From contig JADGIZ010000101.1 of assembly GCA_027604665.1 (NCBI GenBank), positions 1 to 26,556 on the forward strand: a DNA stretch of 26,556 nt, given 5' to 3'. Under the pieces are notes generated by a model. That model had not been told where the DNA came from. It ran no database searches and saw only the letters and a program-made list of their open reading frames with translations. Positions 1-9,657 of this stretch are shown here, in pieces. The position numbers and the translations under genes were made by a program. The DNA comes from Polyrhizophydium stewartii (Eukaryota; Chytridiomycota; Chytridiomycetes; Rhizophydiales). Positions within the stretch are counted from its first letter, which is position 1. Each line of letters opens with the position of its first letter.

Positions 1-255
1 CGTCCGCCCCGTGCATGCGCGCTCGTCCCCGCCCCCCGCGCTCCTCGCCACCAGCGACCCCGTCGTCGTCCTCGTTGGCAGCCTCACTTTCATCGCCTCG
101 GTCTTCATCCTCCACATTGGTGAGACCCGCCGCCGCCGCCGTCGCCGCTGCCGCCGCCTCGCCGGCTGCGCCCGCAGACACGCTCTGCTGACGCTCGCCG
201 CCAACCTCCCGCGCTCGCGATGCGGCCCGCGCCAGTCGGCAAGTACCTTCGCTGA
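1..255 (+). CDS. SEC61B: Sec61 beta subunit (Sbh1-type), 3' end only
   Basis: The small tail-anchored subunit of the Sec61 protein-conducting channel in the ER membrane. Two exons are visible: about 55-119 and 236-255, ending in TGA at 253-255. They encode a short lead-in (SDPVVVLVGSL), a single hydrophobic helix (TFIASVFILHI) and the terminal residues VGKYLR. This matches the family pattern of a DPVxVL start, a helix containing FIxSVFxLHI and a short basic tail. The intron at 120-235 starts GTGAGA and ends GCCAG; the phase-1 junction (ATT G / TC GGC) restores the family C-terminus, which supports it. Bases 1-54 look like the end of another intron, with acceptor CCACCAG at 48-54. The cytosolic N-terminus lies outside the window. 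The gene is convergent with phosphomannomutase, with 136 bp between the stop codons. The identification rests on about 30 residues. Confidence 0.82.
123..160 (+). repeat. CGC/CCG trinucleotide tract in Sec61 beta intron
   Basis: An imperfect CGC/CCG trinucleotide repeat just after the 5' splice site of the Sec61 beta intron. Read as protein it gives a run of Arg, but it lies inside the intron and is not coding. Confidence 0.6.
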
Positions 256-391
256 GCGCCTGCACGCGGCGGGCCGCCCCGCACCACCCAATGAACCCAA
301 AACGATCTCATCGGCGCACGAGCGACGGGCGGTCCGGGTCGGCGCTCGCCTGGCCGACTCCTCGTGAAGCAGCGGGGTTCATTTGCGCCGC

Positions 392-1770
392 TCAGAAGAA
401 GAGCTCCTTCAGGATGCGCGCCGTGTCGTCGGGCGACGTGACGCTGTGGCCCTTGACGTCCGGATGCGTGAAGATCTCGTAGTCGTTGCCGCCCTTGTAG
501 GTCTTGTCGCCGAAAAAGTGGATCTCGCTGAAGCCCTCGTTGGCAATGTGCCTGAGGCAGTAGGTCTGCATGCGCAAAATGCACGCGGCGAGCAGGTCAT
601 CGGTGCGGCAGGCAGCGTCAGCGATGCGTTGGCGGGTTTGGAGCTGGCACGCCCGTGCAAGTGCACACGCGCACCTTGTCCCAGCCCTGAGGGAAGACAT
701 CGAACGAGATCTGGCCGCCTGCGCGTTGCGTGCGTCGCGCCGCGGACAGCATCAGCGTCCTGCGCACACGCACGGGCCAACCATCACCAGATCCGCTCGA
801 GCAAGCGCGCGCATGCACGCACCAATCGAGTAAGTCAGGTTGAGGTCCGCAAACTCGGCCTTGAGCGCCTCGACAAACTTGGTGCGAACGCCAGCCGTCT
901 TGTCGTAGGCCTCGAACTCGTCGCGTTCCGGGTGCGAGCAGTTGCGGCCAATGGGCGACACGTTGATCATGCCGTTGCGGAACTCGATGAACGTGCCGCG
1001 CTTCTTGGGCAGGTCGAGATCCGCGATGTAGCGCAGAATAAAGTTGGCCAGGCGCTTGTAGCGGTCCTCGCCGAGGTACTTGATGAAGCTCTGCGGTGCA
1101 GGCAGCCGGGTGGAGGGCAGGCGGACAGACAGGCAGGTAGATACGGATTAAGAGCCGTGTCGGGGGGCCGGCGTCTCCAAGGCGGCACAGCACCGCAAAC
1201 ATGCCGCAGGCGGCACATTCGCCCACCTGCGAGGGCAGCGGCTTGCCGAGACGGAACGCAGTAAGGCCGTTCTCCGAGAACGCAAAGTCGAACATGTCGA
1301 CGGCTGCAGCGAGCGCGACGACAGGGCATGCGTCCGGGGTTGGGGGGGGGGCATGCGTCGCGCACGTCAGCACGCTCGGCCCGAGGACGCGGCGCAGGCG
1401 GGACGCGGGCCTGCAGAGCAGACAAGGGGCCGCGGGGTGCAGAGCCAGTGGGGGACGGGGAGCGCGGCGCACCGTTCTCGCCAAGCTGCTCCTGCTGCTT
1501 GGCCAGGTCAGAGCCGCCGACGAAGCCAATGACGACCTTCTGGCGCAGCTTGGCGAGCAGCTCGCGCATCTCGGGCGAGATGTCCTGCGCGGCGCACGGC
1601 GCCGGCGGCGGCGGAGCGGCAGGCGGCGTGCGGCAGGCGGCCGGGCGTCAGCGGCGCGCACACACTCGCCGCGGCCGGCGCAGCCGCACCTTGCGCGCCG
1701 GCGTCAGCGTGCCGTCGACGTCGAACAGCACGAGCGTCTTGGGCTGCTCCTTGGACTTGAAATCTGACAT
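392..1770 (-). CDS. PMM: phosphomannomutase (PMM2/Sec53 type)
   Basis: Interconverts mannose-6-phosphate and mannose-1-phosphate in the cytosol, supplying GDP-mannose for N-glycosylation, GPI anchors and mannans. Six exons on the minus strand: 1690-1770, 1473-1584, 1227-1303, 823-1090, 675-718 and 392-565. All phases agree and total 251 residues, the usual family length. The HAD-superfamily catalytic motif FDVDGTLT lies at residues 16-23; Asp17 would be the nucleophile and Asp19 the acid/base. Further family blocks are [74 protein letters not shown], and [17 protein letters not shown] near the end. The start is the ATG at 1770, directly before the catalytic block. Four of the five introns begin GTGCG. 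Intron 2 carries a run of ten G (1342-1351), a possible assembly weak point. It lies 167 bp downstream of the RPGRIP1L stop, on the same strand. Confidence 0.97.
1342..1351. repeat. G10 homopolymer in phosphomannomutase intron 2
   Basis: Ten consecutive G on the plus strand, flanked on both sides by GGCATGCGTC-like sequence, within an intron of the phosphomannomutase gene. It does not affect the coding sequence; its length may be unreliable. Confidence 0.8.
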
Positions 1771-1937
1771 GGCGGCGGGCTGGTTGGAAAGCGCTCTCGC
1801 CGGCGTCGTCGCTGTCTTTTGTGCTGCGCCCTGAGGCCCCGAGCCGCGGCTCGGCCACAGTCTGGCGAGGACGTGGCACGCCGTCCGAGGCCCCACTTGG
1901 CACCGACACAGCACCCGGCGGCCACGGCCAGCCCGCT

Positions 1938-4900
1938 TTATCGCCCACCCTCCTCGGGGCCGCTGCCGCCGGCGGCCGCCCCAACCAGATCCCGCCCAAG
2001 CCCCACGCCCACCTCCAGCGCGCCAAGCCGCACGCCGCCGCTGGTCGAGAGCACGGGGATCCGGGCGCCGGCAACGCGGCCGGGGCTGCGCGCGGCGAGC
2101 GCGGCCAGCCCAAACTCGGCCGTGCCCAGATCCACGCACTCGGCGTCGGGCGGGCTGCCCTCGGGCGGCTCGTGCACGAGCGTGAACACCAGCGGGCGGC
2201 CGCTGCGCAGCGCCGCCACGAGCGCCAGATGCTGCGCCGCGTGTGTCGCCGGGTCCAGCGTGAACGCTGAGCACATCCGCGTCAGCATCCCACCCGACCA
2301 CTCACGCTCCCAAGATCGGGCCTGCGTCACGGCGTGAGCTCACTCCGATCGTAGCCAAACTTGAGCGTGCTGGGAGGGCCGAGCAGCACCGACTGCGTCT
2401 CCAGCTCCTCGAGCGGGAGGCCAAAGAGCTCAAAGCTCACAAAGACTTGCTTTGTCGCCCCGAGCAGCTCTCCAACACGGGGATCCGACAGATCGATCTC
2501 AAGCGACTCGATCCGCACACACATCTGAATAGCCCCAAAGCGGCCGTCAGGACAGAATTAGCCCGCACTGCGCCAAGAGACCTTGCACGGCGCGATCGTC
2601 CTCACCGCACTCGCGGGAAGCTCGGGCACAGCATCTTGGGGCTGGCCGGGGGCGATCCGGCTCTGGGAACTGCGGCCTGATGGGGGTGTCTGCGTCTTGT
2701 CTCCCAAGACCGCCGCGACGAGCTGAGGCTTCGAGTCGACGCGCGGCAGGTGTAGCCCTGACGATGCTCGCTGCAGCGACCCTCGGCTGGCCGCGCGGTC
2801 GAGCTGCCCTGCGGTCGGGCTTGCAGCTTGAATTGCTGGCAGCATCGGATGGGATCCCGATGCGTGTTGTGGCGGGTCCTGTTCCTCGGGGGCAATAGGC
2901 GGGGCGGCAGCTTCAGGCATATTATCCTTCAAGTCTGCTTCGGGACCGTGCGGAGGGCTGTGTCGTGATGCCAAGGCCGCCGGCATCGAGGATCGCCTCG
3001 AGGGGGCTTTCTCACGCGGTAGAGGCGACGCTGTGTCCTGCTTGTCTTTTGTGGGGCTTGGGCTATCCACTTGCGCTTCGTGCGCTGGCGCGCTCGTGAG
3101 ACGCGCGCTTGTTGGAGGCGCAGGTGACGGCCGATCTGCCTCGATTGGCACAGCAGCAGCGTTTGACGAAATCTCCAGTCTTGTCTGAAGGTTATCAAAC
3201 ATGGACACAACCTGAGTCGCCAGCCAGTCAGCGAAATCGCCAAAAGGATGACCGAATGCTTTGCGATGACGCACTGGTGTTGGGTCGACAACATACGCAT
3301 CGCTCCACGCCAGCGACACCTCGACAGTGCCGCATGGGCTGCCGTGCTGGCCGACAACGTCAAACGTGCCCGCGACGGACTCGCCGAGCGACAGCGGCGC
3401 AAGCGGCACTCGAACAGCGCCGTAAAATACATCATCGCCCTCGTCGCAAAACATGATCTCGCACTGCACATGCCATGTACGCTTGTCAGCGCGGCGTCGG
3501 GTCAAACAACTCTTGCGTCGAGCCACTTGCATGAGATGATCTGAGGTGCCTGTCAAGATCAAGCGTCATTGCGAGCGGCAGCGTGCGCACATAGTTGAAC
3601 AAGGGAGAATAGGTCCCCGAGACGCTTGGCTGATAAGCAAGTCAGCAAGCAGCGACATGGTGGCAGTGAAGCTGGCCCTGATTGCAGCTCACAGTCGCCA
3701 TGGCGCGCGTGTTAAAGCCAAACAACACGATGCCGTAAATCTGCGGTGGTGATTTTGTCGGGCCGCGCGCGAGAAACGTGCCGGATCGGATGGAGATTGT
3801 AAGGTTGTTGATGCGCTCGCGCGACTTGTGGGTTTGCCTGCAGCCGCGCGTAGCACGTTGCATCTCAGATCTCCGACCGCTAGATCGAAATGCGGAATCA
3901 GCGACGTACCATGGCTCATCCGCTCGGCTGACCTCGAGCATGTTGAGCGCGACCGTGCGCTCCTTGAACGCACGCACTGCCAGGGCTATTGGCGTAAGGA
4001 CGTGCACTGAGTAGTCGATCTTGCCCAATATGGTGCGCTTCCGACGGGCACGAGCAGCGTGTGAGCGCAATCAGCATGAGCCAGATCGCTACTCGCTGGC
4101 AGGCCCTACTTGGTCCGACGCGATGATATCAGCAAAGAGCCGGCGCTTGCTTCTATCATGATCGTCGACAATATCTTTTAAATCTACCTGGCTGCACGAA
4201 TTCTCGCCGTCAGCAAGATCCATACATCGCATAGCTGCCATTTGTGTAAACCTCCATGCCTCGTGCCCATCAGCCCAAACTCGGTTGCGTTTGTGTGAAA
4301 TATTTTGAGAGTTACGCGCTTCGTCTGCAAAAACGCAAACAGGTAATCGTCTGCAAACACCTTGTATCTGCAATACAGCGTCAGGGCCGTCTCGGCAAGC
4401 TGACGGCGCCAGATGCTGACCAACCTGATGCGATGCGCGAACCGAGGCGACCACGAGAGACCGAGGCCCGTGAACTCGGTCTCAAACTCGAAAAAGTCCA
4501 CCGTCGCGAACATCATGATGCCCTCGCCGGCAGCGCCAATCACGGGCAGCGTCTGCATCAGATATCGCCGCCCTTCTTCCGAAAAGTGCGCCGCCTCGAT
4601 GCCAATTTCAACCACAGCTTGGCCTAGGCCCAGATAGGAAACGATTTCAGCCCTCCAGTATCTGATCTTTGTATCTCGAGTCTCAAGGCAAGCTTGACGC
4701 ACCTGGCTCGACCGAAATGTCCGGCAGTGCCTCATCCGATTCCTGCTTTGCTGACCCTGCAGGAGCCACTGCACTCAGAGTTGAATGAGCAGGCAGCCGC
4801 GCTGTCTGAAGTGCAGCAGCAAGTCACCGCACCCTTGGCGACTCCGTAAACAATGTTCTTGAGCTGCGCCTCCAAAACCCCGATGCGCTGACCGCGAAGA

Positions 4901-7419
4901 TCCAGCAGTTGCGCATCTTCCTCGAGCCTCAGTTCTGCACCGGGCACGGGGCAGTGTCAGCTCCGATGGCGCGATATCGCTCAACGGTAGCGGAATATGA
5001 TCGTTGAACCGACCATATTCGTTCTGCATGGAGGCAATCTGCTTCTTGAGATGATCGATCTCGGTTTTGAGGTCGCGGTTGATCTTTTCCTGGATTTCAA
5101 GAAGCTTCGAGGCCTTGTCGAGCTCCTGCGCACACTCTGCAAACTGAACGCGCAGGTCCTGCAGCGCGCGCTTGTCCTATGTCGGATTTCCAGGGTAAGT
5201 GGGGATATGGCGCGCAATCCGTTGTGCAGGAGAAGCACTACCTCGACAGCAGCATCGAGCTGAACCAGAAAATCAATTGTGAGCCCGCGCTCGCGCTTGA
5301 GCCGCACCATGGCCAGCGCCTCCTCGATCTCGGCAACATTGATTTCACCGTTGTGGCTGAAGACTTTAAGCCGCTCTTTAAGCTGCTCGATCTCGTGCTG
5401 AGCATTAAAGAGAGCCGCATCCGACTCGGACTTGGCTGCAGCAAGCGCAGCAGATTTCACTGCACGCTGCAACTGTCAGCCGCGAGTCACATCTTTCGTA
5501 TGCTCACTGTTTGCCGACTGACCATGGGCATCTTGCAGTGCGCCGTTGAGCGAAAGTTTCTCCTCGATATGAGCCTTGATCTGGTTCTCCAAGTCGGCGA
5601 TCTGCCTCCGGAGCTGGATAATCTCCTTTTGGTACTCTTCTTCGTGCTGCGTGCTAAACTGCGTCTCCAAAAGCGTCTGAAGCTCGCGCTCGACCATGGC
5701 CTTTTCTTTGCGCAGGTCCTCGATGATCAACAGTAGCTGGGCATTCACAGCAAGCGGATTTAGCTTGCGCATCCTTAATCAAAGCAAACAGCAACGGCGT
5801 TCCAACGCTGCCGCACCTCGCTCTCGGCCTGATGCTGTATCGCGTCGCTCTGAATCTTGTGCTCGAGCTCTATTGATCGCTGGCGCTCAGCTTGAAGCTC
5901 CTTACGAAGGGACTCGGTCACGAGCGAGAGCTCCCTGTGCGATGCCTCAAGCAGCCGGTGGCTCTCGTCCAGTGCATCGTGCTTTGCCCGTAGGTCAGTG
6001 TTGCGCTTCTTTTGGTCATTGAGCTCGTGCTGAAGTGCAAGCCGGTCAATGTCGTTTTGCTGCTGCTGGCTGTCTCCCGCGTTTATGGCATGCAAAGAGA
6101 AAGGCTGAGCTCTCGGGGGAGAACCGCACCGATGCGGGTTATACTATGCATACAACGAACCTGGTGAAAAGCTCTTGTTGCCTCGCCTTGTCCTCCTCTG
6201 CGGCCATGACATTCTTTTCGGCTTCAGAGAGTTTCCCGCGCAGAATGCCAATGAGTTGCAATCTGCGCGCGATCGTCATGGCGTAAGCCCGCACAAAGGG
6301 CTTATTAAGTGAGTCGAGGCAAAGTGCAGCGTACGCCCTCCATGCCTCAACAATACTCACTGCTGCTGGAGCTCCTCTTCCAGGGCCTCGTCGTTTTGGG
6401 TGGCTCCATGAGCCTCTGGCGTCCTGAGTCGCACATGTGAATATGTTGGGTCAGGATATGCACCAAACTGACAACTTGCATCTCGGCAGGCATCTTACAG
6501 CGGAGCGTGTGGGTGCTGCCTGAGTAGCCAAGTGCGCATGGAGACGTCAGCGACAAGACTTTCGTGCATTGAGTTCTCGATTCTTGTGCTTACGAGTTCT
6601 TGGCTGCATGGCGACGCTGAGACTGGGTTGAACGGGGCATTTTCGGCAGACTGCGTCAGCTGCCGAGGGTGAGTGTGCTCTCGGCGACAGTGCGTACCGT
6701 GTCGACCCGGGGCGGAATGTGGTCATAGGGCGTCCGTCGGCGCGACTCGGCCTCGTGGAGCGACTTGAAAAAGCCCAGCTTGGTTTTCAGCGACGAGTTA
6801 GTTTTGCTGAGTTGCTCGATGTGCGAGCGAAGCTCGTCAATCAGGTTGCTGTTCTCCTTGGACTCGCGACGGGATGCGACCGACTCTGCTCGGCCTGGAG
6901 ACATTCCTCATTCAAGTTCGCGGTCAGAACACATATCTGTGGGCGAGCCACGCACGCGAGAAGCTGATGCATTCTTACGAGCACTTGGGTCTGCCGCTCG
7001 CTGGCGGGACAAATCTTCGGACAGCTTCTGCACCTTGACCGCCAATCTGCGTTGATGTATCAGTCCGAGGATCGAGAGCGCCGAGAGTAAGCACTGGCAC
7101 ACGACCGTCACTCGGACAAGGCTGCAGGAGGCCGCTCAATCGCACTAGGCCGAGCGCGCTGCGCCGTCCATACGCCGACTGCAGGCCGGCGCCAGGATGT
7201 GCGACTGGTGAGACGCACTTTTTGGCGAGGTCTTCGTTGCTGCGCAGCTTCTTCTTGAGCGCCATGTTCTCGTCCCGCAGCGAGAACACCCGCGCATCGG
7301 GATCCGAGGCGTCTCGGGCAGTGACCGCTGCTGCTACTGCTGCCGCGCGGACTGGCCGGGCAAGGGACGGCGCGTTGGCGGTTGGTGCAGCTCGACGCGG
7401 CGCTGCCCGAGCGCATCAT
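1938..7419 (-). CDS. RPGRIP1L: RPGRIP1L / MKS5-like ciliary transition-zone protein
   Basis: In the known family this protein is a scaffold at the base of the cilium that assembles the transition zone. I reassembled about 20 exons, giving roughly 1260 residues (human RPGRIP1L has about 1300). Order from the N-terminus: a coiled coil starting near FSLRDENMALKKK (exons 7046-6979, 6894-6698, 6650-6594, 6423-6361, 6262-6161, 6069-5817, 5736-5523, 5459-5242, 5176-5014, 4934-4833), including RRTPYDHIPPRV and QLLDLRGQRIGVLEAQLKN; an acidic linker (4756-4703); a first C2 domain (4623 to about 3954, with FFEFETEFT); a second C2 domain (about 3830-3330); a Ser/Pro-rich disordered stretch of about 250 residues (to 2582); and the RPGRIP1 C-terminal domain (2524-2344 and 2266-1938, with SFELFGLPLEELETQSV). 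Unresolved: the initiator (the ATGs at 7419/7416 are candidates, but no clean link was found) and the splicing at 4111-4280 and 3480-3546. Confidence 0.92.
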
Positions 7420-7695
7420 GTTGTCGCTACGCACCCGCCATCGCGCGCTTTTCCGACCTGGTGGATCTTGGGGCAAGGCTGCCGCGGTCCCCATCGCACG
7501 ACGGCCCCGCGGCCTGCGTGGTGGGATCGCCCGACGCCAAAGAGCGCCGGCATGTCGGGCCCGCCCCGTGCACCCGCCCGGCGCTCTGCAGTCCCGCCGG
7601 CGTGCGAGGGGCAAACGATTGGCCCCGCCGCGATGCGCGGGTTTCTGGCCGTGTGCTCTGGCGGCCGCCGAGAGCCGCCCTCGCTCTCGCCCGCA
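7420..7695. promoter_or_regulatory. probable shared promoter between RPGRIP1L and FA2H
   Basis: GC-rich 276 bp between the divergent start regions of the RPGRIP1L homologue (minus) and fatty acid 2-hydroxylase (plus). Both genes must be promoted from here unless their 5' UTRs extend into each other. I see no convincing TATA box and no intact RFX X-box, the element that usually drives ciliary genes. The call rests on gene geometry only. Confidence 0.4.
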
Positions 7696-9282
7696 ATGGC
7701 GCTCAAGGTCTTCTCGCGCGACGAGGTTGCTGCGCACCACACGGCCAAGTCGCTGTGGGTGACCGTCAACAACAAGGGTGGGTGCATGCGCCGCGCCGAA
7801 GCCCGCCCCCGGCTGCGTGCCGCCATCGTAACCCGCAGGCACGCCGTCTGGGTCGCCTTCCGGCCGGTCGGCCGACTGAAACCCCGAGAGGCGACGGCCG
7901 ATCGGCGGGCCGCCTCGCTGAGCGGGCGGTGTGCGCAGCCCGCGGCCCGTCCCAGCATGTCGCCTGCGATGCCGCGGCGCCGGTCGGCCGCATACCCGCC
8001 GCAGTTGCGGCCGCCCGCCCGCGGTGTGGTCGAGCGAGGCGCCGCGCCGCCGCAACACGCGCAGGCCGTCGGCTCGGAAGCGGCACCTCAGCACACCTGT
8101 CCTGACCAACGCTGACACGCCGCTGCCGCCGTTCCGACGCATCGACGTCACCTCTGACAACAAACCCGCGCTGCGTGCGCACGCCCTGCAAGTGTATGAT
8201 ATCTCGCACTTCATCTTCGACCACCCCGGCGGCGAGGAGATCCTGCTCCAGTTTGGCGGCAGAGACATCACCAAGGTCCTACAGGACCCGTCCGAGCACG
8301 TCCACTCGGACGCCGCGTACGACATGCTCGAGCCATTCTACATTGGAGAGCTTGAAGCGCCGACCGGAGGCAAGGGAAAGTCAAAGGGCAAGGCCAAAGC
8401 GTCCTCTGACGACAGCGACACCGGCGTCGAGTCCTCCAAGGTCGAGACGTTCATCGACATCACCAAGCCGATGCTGCGCCAGGTGTGGGTCAGCAACTGG
8501 AACAAGGAATACTATCTCAAGATGGTCCATATTCCGCGCCACGCGCACAACTCGGCACCCATCTTTGGCCATCCGATGCTCGAGATCTTCTCCCTGACCC
8601 CGTGGTGGGTCATTCCGCTCTTCTGGCTTCCCATCATCAGCTACTGCGCCTACGACGCCCTCCAGACCGTCGAGCCGACACGCTTCCTTGCGCTCTTTGG
8701 CGTGGGCCTGTTTAACTGGACGCTCATCGAGTACGGCCTCCACCGATTCTTGTTCCACATGGAGGATCTGCTGCCCGACCACCGGATTGCGCTCACGGTG
8801 CATTTCCTGCTGCACGGCATCCACCACTATCTCCCGATGGACAGGTGCGCGCTGCTACATTTGCGTCGCGTGCATCGTGCGATGCTGCGTGCTGACTTTG
8901 CATGCTGGTGATTGCGACAGAATGCGTCTGGTGATGCCTCCGGCACTTGGCTTCACGCTCGCCTATCCAATCTGGTCGCTTTATGTCTACAGCTTCCCCA
9001 ACGGAATCGGCCAGGCCATGACTTCGGGCTCGATGCTCGGATTTGTTCTCTATGACATGGTGCACTGTGAGTATCTGTCTCGTGCTGGCCATCTCTCATC
9101 CTGCAGATTGCTCACCGATGCTGCTGCTGCTGCGCACAGACTACATCCACCACGGCAGGCCGTACGGCAGCCATCTCAAGGAGATGAAGACGTACCACCT
9201 TGACCACCACTACAAGAACGCAAACCTCGGCTTCGGCATCACATCCAAGTTCTGGGACATTGTGTTCAACACTCTGCTGTGA
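7696..9282 (+). CDS. FA2H: fatty acid 2-hydroxylase (Scs7/FA2H type)
   Basis: An ER membrane di-iron enzyme that 2-hydroxylates the N-acyl fatty acid of ceramides and sphingolipids. Four exons, 7696-7777, 8193-8844, 8921-9066 and 9140-9282, give 340 residues with consistent phases. Residues 1-80 form a cytochrome b5 domain with the heme-binding motif FDHPGG (His38) and a second heme His in HVHSDAA (His65). A Lys/Ser/Asp-rich linker (residues about 85-110) leads to the hydroxylase domain. Its metal-binding histidine clusters are EYGLHRFLFH (211, 216), HGIHHYLP (235, 238, 239), HYYIHHG (293, 297, 298) and HLDHH (313, 316, 317), between hydrophobic membrane segments at about 164-182, 190-206 and 249-268. 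The start ATG at 7696 gives a complete b5 domain. Intron 1 (7778-8192, 415 nt) is several times longer than the others and very GC-rich. It is slightly shorter than the yeast and human proteins. Confidence 0.96.
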
Positions 9283-9657
9283 TTCATCGCAACTGACCCC
9301 TCCCCGGTCTGCCCCGGACTGCGCAAGTCCTTTTCCGACAGCGTCAGCGGTAGCTCGACACACACTGCCGTGGCGCTGCTCGCCCACATCCGCTCCATTA
9401 GATTCTCCTCCCATTCACACGCACACACAGACACACATTTCTTTTGACTTCCTCCGCACCCCTGGTTTCCTTCCCGTGCCCGCTCATTGGGTTTCGCCGG
9501 CTGGGCAGTCATTTCGGCTATTAAAACACCCAGTCGCTTTACTCGCTGCTGGGCTTGACGCCGTCTGGGCCTCGATCGCGGACCAGCCTGTCGCCCAAAG
9601 ACTTGTCCAAGGTGAGAGCCAGAGCTGCCTTGTCCACGGGGCTCCGAAAAGTGGCCA
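9283..9657. other. convergent intergenic region with CA-rich tract
   Basis: 375 bp between the stop codon of fatty acid 2-hydroxylase and that of the unrecognised minus-strand gene. It holds a CA-rich simple-sequence stretch at about 9415-9438 and a short AT-rich patch at about 9520-9530. No open reading frame here looks like a protein. Both 3' UTRs presumably share it. Confidence 0.6.

Noticed and set aside
383..1661. Long plus- and minus-strand frames across the phosphomannomutase gene (383-1264 plus, 618-1661 minus)
   Set aside because: Both are other-frame shadows of a six-exon gene whose phases and conserved motifs all agree; GC-rich sequence has few stops.
7405..7425. Possible RFX X-box near GTTGTCGCTAC
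   Set aside because: Only one half-site resembles the consensus, so it cannot support a ciliary promoter call.
7778..8192. The 415-nt first intron of FA2H considered as hidden coding sequence or a nested gene
   Set aside because: It has canonical ends and the flanking exons join exactly at the cytochrome b5 core; no frame inside looks like a protein.
7108..8325. A 405-codon minus-strand frame upstream of RPGRIP1L
   Set aside because: It runs antisense through FA2H exon 2 and intron 1, and its sequence is Arg/Ala/Gly-rich noise.
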